64,000 nt of DNA from Lentisphaerota bacterium (GCA_017134815.1 CP071032.1:2538001-2602000); one strand, 5' to 3'. Shown: positions 34,154-45,300, numbered from the stretch's first letter. The notes: a model not told the origin generated them from the letters alone. Numbers and translations are program-made.

Positions 34154-34591
34154 ATGCGGGTTGTAAGTGTTGCCGAAAGTGAATACCCTGAACTTGTTGA
34201 GCTGTGGGAAGCTTCGGTCAGGGCCACGCATGATTTCTTGACTGAAAAGGATATACAATTTTTTAAACCTCTCATTTTAAATCAATATCTTCACGCGGTT
34301 GAACTCAGGTGTGTCAGAGGCGTTTCTGGCGGGATTCTTGGCTTTATCGGTGTTGCTGATGGAAATATTGAGATGTTATTTGTTTCTCCGCAAAGCCGTG
34401 GAAAAGGGGTTGGCAGTACTTTGACAAAGTATGCGATTAAGAAGCTTGGGGTAACCAGTGTCGATGTTAATGAGCAGAACCCTGCGGCAAAGGGCTTTTA
34501 TGAGCACATGGGATTTAAAGTAAGCAGCCGCTCTCCTGTAGACAATACCGGAAGGCCTTATCCTATTCTTCATCTAAAACTGCCCGGCTGA
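34154..34591 (+). CDS. GNAT family N-acetyltransferase (YjaB-like)
   Basis: Transfers an acetyl group from acetyl-CoA. The 145-residue product shows the four GNAT strands, with IEMLFVSPQSRGKGVGSTL (the R/QxxGxG/A acetyl-CoA loop) and then VDVNEQNPAAKGFYEHMGF. The early LWEASVRATHDFLTEKDI resembles E. coli YjaB. I start at the ATG at 34154 because GAGGAG precedes it by 7 bases. The stop lies 3 bases from the stop of the convergent VWA operon, so transcripts must overlap. The substrate is unknown. Confidence 0.85.
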   Translation: MRVVSVAESEYPELVELWEASVRATHDFLTEKDIQFFKPLILNQYLHAVELRCVRGVSGGILGFIGVADGNIEMLFVSPQSRGKGVGSTLTKYAIKKLGVTSVDVNEQNPAAKGFYEHMGFKVSSRSPVDNTGRPYPILHLKLPG

Positions 34592-34594
34592 AGA

Positions 34595-37099
34595 CTAAAT
34601 ACGCCGCAGCAGAATTCCTCCCAGTAGCATAAGCAGTCCGCTTACAGCCATCAAGGCGGCAGCATCCCGGCTGGAAGCTGCTCCGCCTTGCTGTAACAGG
34701 GCATCTTCCAGCTTTCCCAGTTTGGTCAAAATTTTCGGTTTTCTGGTTGCAAGACGGTACTCAGGAGGATAGTTCATCACAAAATTGACAGTTTTATTTT
34801 GTCCTGAAACCGGGTCGCGCAGCATTAGAGACCCGGTAAAATCAGGAGGCAGCCTGGTGGTGAATGAATATTTGCCGTAGCCGGATTCGGTGATTTTTAC
34901 AGGAGGAAGCACACTGCCTCCCTGGCCGGTCAATCTGGCATCCCATTTAACAGAAGGCAGCGGCATGCCTCTGTCGTCTGTATAAGTAAGATTTATGCAG
35001 GTAAGCTCACCTTGTTTAACTGTTTTGGTTCTGATATTGCTGTTTTCCGGCGTGGGTATGACCGCTCTAAGTATCTGGGCCCAAAACCTGGGAAAACTAT
35101 TCCATTCAAGCCACTCTCCGGCCCATTCTGCAGTTATGCCGGAAGTAAAGCAGCAGCTTTTGCCCAGACCGAACTGTCCGAATGTCAGCAGTGGCGAGCC
35201 GTCTTCGCACAATAAAAGGGTTTTTGCTGAAGGTTTTGTTCTGGTCATGACAAAGCCCAGCAGGTAGGGGGCCTTGTCAAAATCTATACCATCTAAAAAT
35301 GGTGCACTGTGCATTTTTATGGCACAGAAAGGTTCTTCCCTGACAGCTGTTTTAGATGCTTTTACAGTTTCACGGGCAAATATTCTAGGCATTGAATGCG
35401 GGGTTGCTGCCTCATAACACCTGCCCTTACCGATTTGCGCAAGTTTTCGCATCAGCAGACGATGGGCACCATTTCCAAGGGCTACGGTCGATATGGTAAT
35501 ACCGTTTTGAGCCAGGCGTTCAGCTTCCTCTTCAAATGCACCGGGACGGCTTTGTCCGTCGCTGAGTATTATAATATGCCGCAGCCGGGTATCGGCTTTC
35601 TGCAGTAGATTGCCGGCGGTTACTATTGCTGGGAAAAGATTGGTTCCGCCTCCAGAATTTATCCGGTCAATCCGGCTTTTTATCGCCATTTTTTCTGCAG
35701 CCGGAGTCAGTTTAGCGACTGTGTAGGCCTGCCCATCAAATGCGACTATTCCAATCCGGTCTCTTCTGCCAAGCAGATCCACGGCTGCTTTTGAAGCCTG
35801 TCTTGCCAGCGTAATAGGCAATCCTCCCATGCTGCCTGACTTGTCAATTACCAGAACCATTGCGATTGAGGGCTGTTCTTTTTCTTTTTCATATCTGGAT
35901 ACAGAGGGCATTACCTCTTCCACCGGGGTTTTATAATATCCACCCAGCCCGAAGCTGTTTTCTGAACCGGTCATTATCAGGCCGCAGCCAAAATCCCGGA
36001 CATAACTGCGCAGCATCCGCATTTGCTTAGTGGTAAGCGCATCAGCTGGAAGGTCGGCAAGCAGCACAACGTTGAATTCAAGCAGTTCCTGAATCGAACC
36101 GGGAAACCCGTATCTGCCGCGAGTTTCAATATTGATGCCCTGATTATGCATTGCCCGTCTGAATCCTGCCAGCTTTGCCGGTTTAAGGTGCAATGCCAGT
36201 ACTTTGGGCTGGCCAATAACCTGCAGCATACAGGATGAAACATTATTTTCTGGAAAGTGATCTTTGGGTGCTACAATTTCCGCTTTCCAGACTGCACTGT
36301 TTTCTTTAATGACCGGAACTTCAAAAATAATTTTTCGAGGCTGGTTTGGATCGAGCTGCACAGGGCTTGACTTGATCAATACGGAGCGGTTTAACAGTCT
36401 GATTTCCGCTCTGAGCTTGCGGTTTGCCATAGCTGTTATTTCAAAACGAGCGGTTTCTCCGGGGTAAGTTGCGTTACCTGAAGATTTAAAATCGATTATC
36501 GCTACCTCTCTGGCATCTATGCCGCCTTCAGGTTCAAGGTAGATTTTTCCTCCCTGAAGTTCAAAGCCTTTCAATGCAGCTTCAAGTCCGGGTTTGGTGC
36601 TTATTCCGTCTGAGAAGATAACCATCTTCTTTTCTTTTCCAGCAGGAAAAGTTAATGCCGCAGCGCGTATGGCATCGGGCAGGGCGGTATCGCGGCGAAA
36701 AAGCCTGCCGCCTTTGCCGTTTTTCAGTTTTTTCAGCTTCTTTTTTAACTTGTCCGGGGTTGTTTTTTTTAGGCTGCTTGCGAAATAAAAAACTTCCCAG
36801 CTGTCGCCGCTATCTAGTCTGGACACAGCCTGTTTTATTTTTTTAAGAGAATTTCCGGCGCTGTGCAGTGAGACCGAATCTGAAACATCTATTAAGAAAG
36901 CATAATGCCGTGCATTGCTGTGCTGGCCGAAAAAAGGACGGCACATGGCCAGAATGATCATTGATATTCCGGCACAACGCAAGAGAAAGGCACCTCTGCG
37001 CAGCCACGTCGGACGATTTACCAGCCCGTTGCGAAATGCCAGCAGCAGTGGCAGCAGCAGGAGCAGCCAGATTAAAGGCATATAGTTGTTCAGTCCCAC
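34595..37099 (-). CDS. Membrane protein with two von Willebrand factor A domains
   Basis: An 834-residue protein at the end of the six-gene Bat-like operon. Two membrane helices near the N-terminus (about 8-23 and 35-53) are followed by a first VWA domain with MIDAS DVSDS at 71-75. A middle part from about 297 to 400 looks like a class I amidotransferase-like fold (QPKVLALHLKP, NVVLLADLPADALT, CGLIMTGSENSFGLGG). A second VWA domain has DKSGS at 419-423, and a last membrane helix lies near the C-terminus. Homologues of this layout occur in Planctomycetota and Lentisphaerota next to MoxR. The start is a GTG with GAGG before it. Likely role: metal-dependent binding of partners at the membrane. 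Confidence 0.85.
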   Translation of the reverse strand: MGLNNYMPLIWLLLLLPLLLAFRNGLVNRPTWLRRGAFLLRCAGISMIILAMCRPFFGQHSNARHYAFLIDVSDSVSLHSAGNSLKKIKQAVSRLDSGDSWEVFYFASSLKKTTPDKLKKKLKKLKNGKGGRLFRRDTALPDAIRAAALTFPAGKEKKMVIFSDGISTKPGLEAALKGFELQGGKIYLEPEGGIDAREVAIIDFKSSGNATYPGETARFEITAMANRKLRAEIRLLNRSVLIKSSPVQLDPNQPRKIIFEVPVIKENSAVWKAEIVAPKDHFPENNVSSCMLQVIGQPKVLALHLKPAKLAGFRRAMHNQGINIETRGRYGFPGSIQELLEFNVVLLADLPADALTTKQMRMLRSYVRDFGCGLIMTGSENSFGLGGYYKTPVEEVMPSVSRYEKEKEQPSIAMVLVIDKSGSMGGLPITLARQASKAAVDLLGRRDRIGIVAFDGQAYTVAKLTPAAEKMAIKSRIDRINSGGGTNLFPAIVTAGNLLQKADTRLRHIIILSDGQSRPGAFEEEAERLAQNGITISTVALGNGAHRLLMRKLAQIGKGRCYEAATPHSMPRIFARETVKASKTAVREEPFCAIKMHSAPFLDGIDFDKAPYLLGFVMTRTKPSAKTLLLCEDGSPLLTFGQFGLGKSCCFTSGITAEWAGEWLEWNSFPRFWAQILRAVIPTPENSNIRTKTVKQGELTCINLTYTDDRGMPLPSVKWDARLTGQGGSVLPPVKITESGYGKYSFTTRLPPDFTGSLMLRDPVSGQNKTVNFVMNYPPEYRLATRKPKILTKLGKLEDALLQQGGAASSRDAAALMAVSGLLMLLGGILLRRI

Positions 37100-37115
37100 A
37101 ATGAAAACCTCACTT

Positions 37116-38885
37116 TCAGCCGACTTTGCGGCGATTGTACAATATTTCTTCCAGAGTTACTAAAACTAGAGCTGTGGCTAACAGTATAAAGCTTACTGGA
37201 ATGCCGCTTTCCAGTGGTTGAGCGGTTGACTTGAATTCAGGTCGCGGCGGCAAAGTGTCTGGAACCGAAAGCAGAGCTGCGGCAAACTGCAGCCGCTGTC
37301 CGTTTTTCATCAAAGTATAAAATCCAGGCAGTACCAGGTGTTTATCCGGGGTGTATTTAACAATTTTTCTGTTCGGCAGCAGCATACTTCCGCCATTGAA
37401 GGTGGCAGCTACGGCTTCAGGCAGGAGGGAGCCGGTTTTGAATACCGCAGGCAGTTGTGGAGTTTTCCCACATAAGTCCATTACTGCCGCTCCCAGCAGT
37501 ACCGGGAAATCCACCTGCAGGAAAAAATCCCCCCGCATCGGGTCGAAGTTAAAGACATAAGCTGTTTTGCCGTTGCGGGCTGTCTTGTAAATTAATGGTT
37601 GCCCATTTGCAGTGCTGGCTACTATAACTGAATTTGCCGGCGGAGTGAGTTCTTGTATTTCTTCGAATTTGGCTTCATCAAGCCGACAGAATTTTACCAG
37701 CTGATGTGCCGGTTTTTCAACGACGGCGTGTTGAGGAGATTGTGGGCGTCCGGCACCTTTCCAGAAGATACTGTTGTTTTCAGGCTTGAAAATAATATAC
37801 TTCTCTGCCGCAATGTTTTCAGGAACATTTCCTTCGCAGATTACTATTTCAGGAGTCTTGTCCGTAAGTTCCATGATCTTACTGTGGCGATATGCATTGA
37901 CCAGCATTTCATAAATACTGGTTGAGGCTGAAATTGCGGTTTTTACCGGCTGTGGTTCCCTTAGAACGGCACATGTGACATTGTCCAGAGCAAAGGATTC
38001 AGCTTTGTCAAGAATCGCAAACCATTTGCCAGCCGCCGCGTTTTCAATTTTGAGTATAATGGGTTTGTTTATGCCTTTTTTCAGTTTCAGGGGGAATACC
38101 TTGACAATATTTTCGATTTTACCGTGGGCCAGGACCAGGTCAACTTCACTGTTGTCTGGATAGGTGCTGGCGCAGCTGATAAAAATTCCAGCCTCATTAT
38201 TTTTGCCGGATTGCAGTCGGATGATATCAAAACCGACGATGCCGGCATTTTGTTTTGGTTTTCCAAGTCTGATCATTTCGACGGCTTTTAGTTTACTGGC
38301 TCCGCGGAAGCAGCCGTCTGTCAGCAGTATTGCCCTGGATCCGGGACAGAAATCCCGGTGCTTTGCGAGGAAAGATAAAGCATCAGGGTTCATAGCACAC
38401 TCTGTTGGTCTCAGTTGCTCAAGGGCTTTGAGCAGATAATGCTGGTTTGAGCTGGCACCCGTTATAATTCGCAGATCCGTACTTACCGCAGCCAGAACCG
38501 CCTGCTGCGACGGGAGCAGGTTTTTTATAATAGCTGCAGCCTTGGTGCGGGCACGGTCAAAGAGAGTTTTTCCGTTTTGCAGCGTATTCATGCTGGCGCT
38601 GGAGTCAATGATTATAATTAACTTGCGGTGCTTGTTAATTTGGTAGAAGCAGGGCTTAGCCAACGCCAGTACCACTGCAGTATAAGCTATTGCCAGCAAC
38701 AGCAGGCTCAGCCAGTTGCGTAAACGTTTGAAAACAGCTGCGGAATGTTTCTTTTCAAAAACTTTTTCCCATAAGAACAGCAATGTTGTCTGGTGGCGCT
38801 CCGGGCGTACTTTCAGCAAGTACAGGGCAGCCAGTGGCAGCAACAGGAACAGCCACCAGAGAGCTGCTGGATTTAAAAAAGTCAT
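37116..38885 (-). CDS. BatA-like VWA membrane protein
   Basis: A 589-residue protein starting with the typical BatA segment MTFLNPAALWWLFLLLPLAA and a second helix (about 57-77), followed by a VWA domain with MIDAS residues in DSSAS (Asp94, Ser96, Ser98). The later part is beta-rich (VFPLKLKKGINKPIILKI) and a membrane helix near the C-terminus (SFILLATALVLVTL) closes it. In this family the VWA domain faces the periplasm and works with MoxR and DUF58 partners. It overlaps the DUF58 gene by 4 bases and is followed 16 bases on by the double-VWA gene. The function is inferred from the family. Confidence 0.87.
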   Translation of the reverse strand: MTFLNPAALWWLFLLLPLAALYLLKVRPERHQTTLLFLWEKVFEKKHSAAVFKRLRNWLSLLLLAIAYTAVVLALAKPCFYQINKHRKLIIIIDSSASMNTLQNGKTLFDRARTKAAAIIKNLLPSQQAVLAAVSTDLRIITGASSNQHYLLKALEQLRPTECAMNPDALSFLAKHRDFCPGSRAILLTDGCFRGASKLKAVEMIRLGKPKQNAGIVGFDIIRLQSGKNNEAGIFISCASTYPDNSEVDLVLAHGKIENIVKVFPLKLKKGINKPIILKIENAAAGKWFAILDKAESFALDNVTCAVLREPQPVKTAISASTSIYEMLVNAYRHSKIMELTDKTPEIVICEGNVPENIAAEKYIIFKPENNSIFWKGAGRPQSPQHAVVEKPAHQLVKFCRLDEAKFEEIQELTPPANSVIVASTANGQPLIYKTARNGKTAYVFNFDPMRGDFFLQVDFPVLLGAAVMDLCGKTPQLPAVFKTGSLLPEAVAATFNGGSMLLPNRKIVKYTPDKHLVLPGFYTLMKNGQRLQFAAALLSVPDTLPPRPEFKSTAQPLESGIPVSFILLATALVLVTLEEILYNRRKVG

Positions 38886-39751
38886 TTAACCAGCCCTCCG
38901 TGGCGCAGAATATTCTGGATGATCAGCTCAAATGGAACTTCTACCGGTGCAGTAGCAAAGCCGATACCACGTTGTTTGCAGGCCTGCTGCACCCGGTTGT
39001 TCCAGGTTTTGACAGCTGCGGTAAAGCGGGCGGCCTCCGCAGGACCGATGGTAACACGTCTCTTTTCACCAGTTTCTATGCACTGCAGTTCGACATCACC
39101 ACGCAATTTGCACTGGACATCCGTTTCGGAATATACCTGCAGACAGAATAAATCATGGCGATTCCAGAGTAAATAGTCAAGAGATTTTTCGAGTGCTCCG
39201 CTGACAAAGAAATCTGATATTATTATACAAAGGCCGGAACGGTGTTTCCGGGATTGAAATTCTTTAATACATTGTTCGAAATCAGTATCATGCCCGAAGC
39301 ATTCCGCTGATTCAAGTGCCTGCAGCATGGGCAGCAGCCGGTTCCTGCCGTGAGCCGGTTTCAAAATCGGTTTCAAGTGATCAGCCAGAGCGTAAACCGT
39401 AAGCCGGTCAAGGTTGTTTAAAGCAATGTACCCAAGTGCCCCCGCCAGCTGCCTGGCAAGCCGCGATTTACCGTACATTGAATGGCTGAAATCCACCAGC
39501 AGGTAAATGTGCAGGTCTTCTTCAAGCTCAAAAAGCTTGATAACCAGATGTTCCAGTCTGGCATAAATATTCCAGTCTATTGACCGGTAATCATCACCGA
39601 AATTGTATTCAGTATAATCTGCAAATGTGGTGCCGCTGCCTTTTTTGGCTGTTTTCCGGTCAGCCTTTAAGGTTCCCCCAAGCACTTTCCGGGCCAGCAG
39701 TGACAGCATCTCCAGTTTTCTGATAAACTCCGGGTCAGTAAGCTTTAACAT
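38882..39751 (-). CDS. DUF58 domain protein
   Basis: The 289-residue protein has the DUF58 signature GDDYRSIDWNIYARLEHLVI followed by LYLLVDFSHSM-type sequence (here IYLLVDFSHSMYGKS), a VWA-related fold with a MIDAS-like DFSHS. It has no membrane segment. In many bacteria the order moxR-DUF58-VWA is conserved and the three act together. Here the gene sits 6 bases after moxR and overlaps the BatA-like gene by 4 bases, so it is tightly co-translated. Confidence 0.92.
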   Translation of the reverse strand: MLKLTDPEFIRKLEMLSLLARKVLGGTLKADRKTAKKGSGTTFADYTEYNFGDDYRSIDWNIYARLEHLVIKLFELEEDLHIYLLVDFSHSMYGKSRLARQLAGALGYIALNNLDRLTVYALADHLKPILKPAHGRNRLLPMLQALESAECFGHDTDFEQCIKEFQSRKHRSGLCIIISDFFVSGALEKSLDYLLWNRHDLFCLQVYSETDVQCKLRGDVELQCIETGEKRRVTIGPAEAARFTAAVKTWNNRVQQACKQRGIGFATAPVEVPFELIIQNILRHGGLVK

Positions 39752-39757
39752 TAGAAA

Positions 39758-40765
39758 TCACCTTGCGGCTTTAATAATATCAGTAATTATTTCGTCAGTG
39801 CTGATCCCTTCAGTTTGACCTTCAAAACTGAGTATGAGCCGGTGCCGCATTGCCGGGACTGCTATTGCGACGACATCTTCCCTGGAGACATGGAAACGAC
39901 CGTCAAGGAGTGCCCTGATTCTCGCTCCCAGCAGAATGGTCTGAGCAGCCCGTGGCGAAGCACCGTAGCGAACAAACTGCTTGACTTCAGCTGAGGCTGT
40001 TTCACGTTCAGGATGGGTTCCCAATACCAGTTTTATCATAAAATCACGTACCGGCTCTGCAACAGGTACCTGTCTGGCCGTCATGCCCATTTCAAGTACC
40101 GTTCCTCCGTCTGTAACCGGTTTTATTTCAGGCGTATGCAGTCCGGTAGTGCGTTCGAGTATGTCTGCAAAATGTTCGTGGTCGGGCATTTTTACCTGCA
40201 GCTTGAAAAAGAAGCGGTCAAGCTGGGCCTCGGGTAATGGATATGTGCCGTCCATCTCCAGAGGGTTCTGGGTAGCCAGCACAAAATATGGCAAGTCCAG
40301 CCGATGGGTGGTGTTTGCGACAGTGACGGTTTTTTCCTGCATGGTCTCCAGGAGGGCAGACTGAGTTTTTGGAGTGGCACGATTGATTTCATCCGCCAGA
40401 AGTACATTTGTGAAGACCGGACCTCTCTGAAAAACAAATTCCTTGGAACCGTTGCGTTCCAGAAGAATATTAGTTCCAAGCAGGTCAGCCGGAAGCAGGT
40501 CAGGCGTGAACTGGATGCGTTTAAAGTCAAGGTTAAGCGCTTGTGCCACAGTATTTACCAGTGCTGTTTTTCCCAGACCGGGAACCCCCTCAAGCAGAAC
40601 GTGTCCGCCGGCAATAACTGCGGTCAGGACATTTTCAATAATATCTTCCTGTCCAACTATGAATCTGGATATTTCCGAACGCAGGACATTAAAAGTATCC
40701 TTGAAGGTAGATACCGCTTGTTCAATCTGTTTTTCAGACTCAAGCACGGCTGTGATTGTTTTCAT
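39758..40765 (-). CDS. MoxR family AAA+ ATPase
   Basis: A 335-residue AAA+ chaperone-type ATPase thought to help VWA-protein maturation. Walker A is GVPGLGKT and Walker B is LLADEINRA, with the sensor LATQNPLEMDGTYPLPEAQLD and the following DRFFF typical for MoxR. The C-terminal lid helices end with AMRHRLILSFEGQTEG. Its start overlaps the preceding gene by 4 bases. It is the only ATPase of the operon and is presumably its motor. The assignment is firm. Confidence 0.95.
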   Translation of the reverse strand: MKTITAVLESEKQIEQAVSTFKDTFNVLRSEISRFIVGQEDIIENVLTAVIAGGHVLLEGVPGLGKTALVNTVAQALNLDFKRIQFTPDLLPADLLGTNILLERNGSKEFVFQRGPVFTNVLLADEINRATPKTQSALLETMQEKTVTVANTTHRLDLPYFVLATQNPLEMDGTYPLPEAQLDRFFFKLQVKMPDHEHFADILERTTGLHTPEIKPVTDGGTVLEMGMTARQVPVAEPVRDFMIKLVLGTHPERETASAEVKQFVRYGASPRAAQTILLGARIRALLDGRFHVSREDVVAIAVPAMRHRLILSFEGQTEGISTDEIITDIIKAAR

Positions 40766-42300
40766 TCTCCGCTCCTTTCCGGTTGGTGCAATGTTGTGAA
40801 GTATTCTTTTACGCCGCTCTTCAGCTGGGGCGGTATATCATCTCTCTTGATGAAACTTTCAAACTGACGTTTGAATTTATGCTTTATTACCCGGGAGTGC
40901 CGCTTTGCTGCTCCGCCGCCGCATGCAGCTTCTTCTATGCTTGAAGTTGACCTGCCCTCATTTATTATTCCTTTCAACCCGGTTAGAAAACCATTGTTCA
41001 TACTGCTGGCAAGCTGATTGTCAAAATTCCCTTCAGCTGCAGATCCTGCTTTTTGCCCGGCTCCCTTGCCCGCTTCATTTCCCGGCCTGCTGGTTGGAAG
41101 TTTGCCGCCCTGTCTGCATTTTGCCTGGGCCATACTGCACAAGCGCCGCATTTTTTCCAATTGTTTGCTGTAGTTCTTTATGGCCTGCAGTTTGCCGAGC
41201 TGTCCGGCAAGTTTCTGCAGGTCTGAATTCATTTTGTCAATGTTGTCATTGTAACTTTTCTGAGAGCATTTTCCATTTGAACACTGGCTGCGTTTTTCTG
41301 CGGCCTGCTGCAAAGATTTTTTCAATTTTTCCAAGGTATTTTTAATTGAACATTGAGGAGAATCTGATTCAGTTGCATTATGCATTTTTTCAGTTGTACG
41401 TTGCAGCCTGGCAAATTTGTTCTGAGCAATTTTTGAGTCTGGAGAACTTTTTTCAAGCCGATTTTTCATCAATTCGGCAGCTGCCGCCTGATAATTGCCA
41501 GAATTTAACTTGCGACCTAATTGTCTGGTCAGGGGATCCCGCATCAGCTCCCGGGCGATCCTGCGCAGCATCCGTTCCTGTTCTGCAAGGTTTGAGCTCT
41601 GCATCAGGCGGGATATCCGATTTTCAAGATTCCCGTATTGTTTTAACGCAGCTTTTAGTCTGTCATGCTTTTCCAGTTGGTTGATTGCCTGCAGCAGCAG
41701 CTCGTTTTCCAGCTGCTGCTGTTGCGGTTCTGTCAATCTGGTGACAATATCCTTGAGTTCTTTTTTCAAAGCTTCATTGATGATTGCGGTTTTTCTCAAA
41801 AGCTGTTTCTGGTTTTCCGCCGCCTGCCTCACCGTTTTTGAATCATCCAGAACTGTGAGAGCCGCTACAGCAGAAAGCAACAGCATTATTAAAATTAATT
41901 TTGTCCGTGGAAACGGTTCTTTTATTAAATTCAGGAGTTTAATATTGCATAAGCTTTCTGCCTGTTTTCTCCCCAGCGTATAAAAGCCTCCGGTTTTTCC
42001 GGAAAAATGCAGCTGAGAACATAAGGCATCTTTAAAACCAAAATGATGATCAGCATAAGACGCGGCACGCTTATAGCTGTAGTGTCTTTTCAAGTAAAGG
42101 CACAGCCATATTAGAGCAGCTGGAATCACAGACACTGGAAGCCACCAGAGCACTACTCTGTGTCCACGCGTGACGAACGCAAGCGCGGTAATAAGCATTC
42201 CGCTCAACCCCCACAAGGCTGCAGTAAAAAAAGCTCCGACTGCAACAAAACGGTTGAGACGTCTCTGTACTTTTGCTACGAAAGAATTGATTGTTTCCAT
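40762..42300 (-). CDS. Membrane protein with long Gln/Lys-rich helical domain
   Basis: A 512-residue protein with three hydrophobic helices in the first 180 residues (two adjoining at about 25-72, one around 134-152), followed by long helical and coiled-coil stretches rich in Gln, Lys and Arg. The overall shape recalls DUF4175-type proteins found in Bat operons. I start at the ATG at 42300; a TTG nine codons upstream is possible and neither has a strong site. It lies between the giant TPR gene and moxR, with a 4-base overlap to the latter. No catalytic motif. Confidence 0.75.
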   Translation of the reverse strand: METINSFVAKVQRRLNRFVAVGAFFTAALWGLSGMLITALAFVTRGHRVVLWWLPVSVIPAALIWLCLYLKRHYSYKRAASYADHHFGFKDALCSQLHFSGKTGGFYTLGRKQAESLCNIKLLNLIKEPFPRTKLILIMLLLSAVAALTVLDDSKTVRQAAENQKQLLRKTAIINEALKKELKDIVTRLTEPQQQQLENELLLQAINQLEKHDRLKAALKQYGNLENRISRLMQSSNLAEQERMLRRIARELMRDPLTRQLGRKLNSGNYQAAAAELMKNRLEKSSPDSKIAQNKFARLQRTTEKMHNATESDSPQCSIKNTLEKLKKSLQQAAEKRSQCSNGKCSQKSYNDNIDKMNSDLQKLAGQLGKLQAIKNYSKQLEKMRRLCSMAQAKCRQGGKLPTSRPGNEAGKGAGQKAGSAAEGNFDNQLASSMNNGFLTGLKGIINEGRSTSSIEEAACGGGAAKRHSRVIKHKFKRQFESFIKRDDIPPQLKSGVKEYFTTLHQPERSGE

Positions 42301-42352
42301 AATGCTGATTCTAATATAACGCTGCAAGTAAAATGATTTTAAACTATTTAAA

Positions 42353-45300
42353 TTATTTTTTCAATTTTTCCCAGGTTTCGTATAGTCCTGTCGTTTTCAT
42401 AAGTTTGATTATTTGGGGCGAAGGGGTTGTCGAGATTGCCTTCAAGGCTGACAGGCAGGCTGCTGAAGAGTCGCGTGGAGCCGGGTTTGAAGATGAAACA
42501 AATCCGGCAGGCAGATAGTTGCCGCCCAGGCACTGAATATCCGCTGAGATACGTCCTTCCCGGCTGTCGTTGGAAAGGGCGAGGCTGGCTACGAGGAGAC
42601 ACAGCCGGTCTCGATTCTCCGTTGATTTAATCTCGGCAAGGCAGTTTTTAAAAGACCTATCAAAGGCTTCGTCAAGAATAACCTTATTAGCAATTTGCTT
42701 CTGTCGATGACTGCGAATTGTATAACTGTTGATCAGTGCTTCAATAGTTTTATACATATTGTATTTTACCAGCATATAAAAGGCTTTAGGGTATTTATGC
42801 AGAATTGGATAAATATTAAGTTTTTTGCTGATGCTCTCAAGCTGTTTGCAATTACCGGTTTTTGCCAGAAGTTCCAGGATAGCCAGTTTTTCAGCAGGAG
42901 AAAGATTCCCATTTTGTTTCTGGTGTTCAGTGCAGGAATTCAGGCACCTGACACAGACTGAAGCGGCTAAAGGTATTTTATTATCGGGCACATAATTGTT
43001 TATGAACACAGCCATAGTACTTATATCATTTAATGCGCTGCAGTTTTTTTCCATGTCCAGAAGCAACTGAGGTAATAGCAGATTGAGCTCATTCAGGTAT
43101 TGCTTTTTCTGGTAAAGCTCGATAAAGGAAAACAGCTTTTCCGGCAGACAGCTCCGGTTGTCTCTCACAACTTGCAGCAGTTCCGGGGAGGATATTTGAC
43201 CTTCCAGAGTTTTGAGTACAAAAAGAGCTTTTCCGGCAAAATAGTTATTTTCAGATATCGCCGGCAGTTTCTTTAATATAGCTTTTCTGTCAGCCGGGCT
43301 AAGGCTTCTGAGGCGGAAGCTGTTGCTGAAGAATATAAAATTGGATATTTCCTCAGACAATCCGGAAAAAGCTGCTATCAATTCAAGATATGAGGTGACA
43401 GAGGAAGTCTGCGCAAGCTTCTGTTCAATCAGCCGTGCTGCCGCCACATTGATTTTTTCACAAGCGCTTAACTTGCCGGCTATCAGCTTAAACAGGCTGT
43501 TGCAGGCGGTTATGTCCAGGTCTTTATTATCCTGCAGATGCTTGATGACCTGCAGGACACTGGCCCTGAGTTCGGCTGTAAATCTTGGCTTGTTCAAATT
43601 GCCGATTGCATTGAGAATATCTGATTCAAGAAATGCAATAAACTTCAGGTCAGGGTTAAAATGGTTTGCTTTGCCCATAGCGCTGAATATCTGCCAGGTG
43701 CGGGCCAGGTGTCTGAAATTGAGATTTCTCATACGACGTTTGCTCGACTTTTCCAGCAGCTTTTTGAATCCGGCCTCACGGTTAAAAATAAAACAGATCG
43801 CTGCAGCTTTAAAATAAGGCAGCTGATTTGAATTACCTGTTTGCAGCGTTTGCAGCAGAGACGAAAGCAACGTCCCTGCCTGTTCTTTGGCAATCGTTGG
43901 TTTCTGGACCATGAAGTCACACAGTTTTCTGGCGAGGACTATACACAGTTCTCTGGCTATTCTTTTTTCCGGCGTGGCTGATTCGGCAACTTTTTTTAAT
44001 TCATCTATTCTACCCTGAAATGCTTGAATATTTCCGCTGTCAAAATCCTCCAGATAGTAATCTGCCAGCGTATGCAAAAAGCCGAGCGTTGAACTTTTGA
44101 GCAGTTTGGTGATAGGGATGGAGACGATCAGCTCCCGGTTTTTCAAAGGGAGTTCAGAATGTATCAAACCGGACTGCAGCAGCAGGAGGAGCAAGTGCTG
44201 TCTGGTTTCCTTTTTAACTGATTCTGTACGGTCAATTTCATTCAAACAGTCTCTGGCGGCTTTGGCGTCGGAGGTATATTGGTTTATAAGAATTTTACCT
44301 TTACTGTTATATTTGAAACGCTTTGCGCAGGCAAAGATAACTTTGGCCGTAAGTGCCGGCTCCCCTGACAGCCTTTCACACGCTTCTCTGGCTGTTTTGC
44401 AGCCTTCAGCAGTGAGCATAAGGTCAGGAATTTTATTAAGTTCGGCATAGTTGCTTTTGATGAAACTGCAGACTGCATTGACTTTGCCGGCATTGGCGAT
44501 CGCAATAATGGAGTTGGTTGAATGCCTCAACTGCAGCTGACTGTTGTTAAGCAGAGCTTGTGCTTCTTTGAAACAGCCGCCGCGATAGCATAGAAACAAC
44601 AGCTTGGCGGCCTTTCGGGCATTTCTATTTTGCCAGTAAGTCAGGTTGTGATATACCTGGCTTTGCAGGAACCTGGCGGCCAGTTCAGCCGCCTTGGCAG
44701 TCTCAGCCGTATCAGGGCTGACATATAGATCTTCTATCAGTCTGGTCAGCTGGTATGGAGATAAGTTGTTATGGGCATGAAGGGCATATTTTATGACCGG
44801 TTCTGTCAGCGGTACTGCCAGACTGGAACACTTTCCACTCTCAATTGCTGCCATACCCCAGGTTACCCGCAGCACTTCAGGGATGGAGCTGCATTTCATA
44901 AAACTCTGCAGAAAATTCTGGGTTTTATGCGAAAGTTTATGCCCGCTTTTGTTATTCAGCAGAATTCGCAGCGCCACCGCCAGGTTTTTTTCTATTCCGG
45001 AAGAGCCGGAGCGCAATGGATACTTTACAGACAGCTCTTTTAATTGCTGCTTTGACAGTTTATTGAGGCATTTCAGCGCAGGGAAAAGCATTGGAGGATA
45101 TGCTGTATTAAACCTTTTAACAATCTCTTTCAGCATTGAGTTTGCCCTTACCATAAGGCTGTTGTTGCCGCTGTTCAAGGCATGTTCAAACTGATTGCGC
45201 AGTCGATTCTGGAAATTCTGCGCCATGCTGAAGTTAATTCTGTCCGTTTTCAGCAGGCAGCGATAGTAGATTGCAATGTCGGCAATACTGCTGCACTTAT

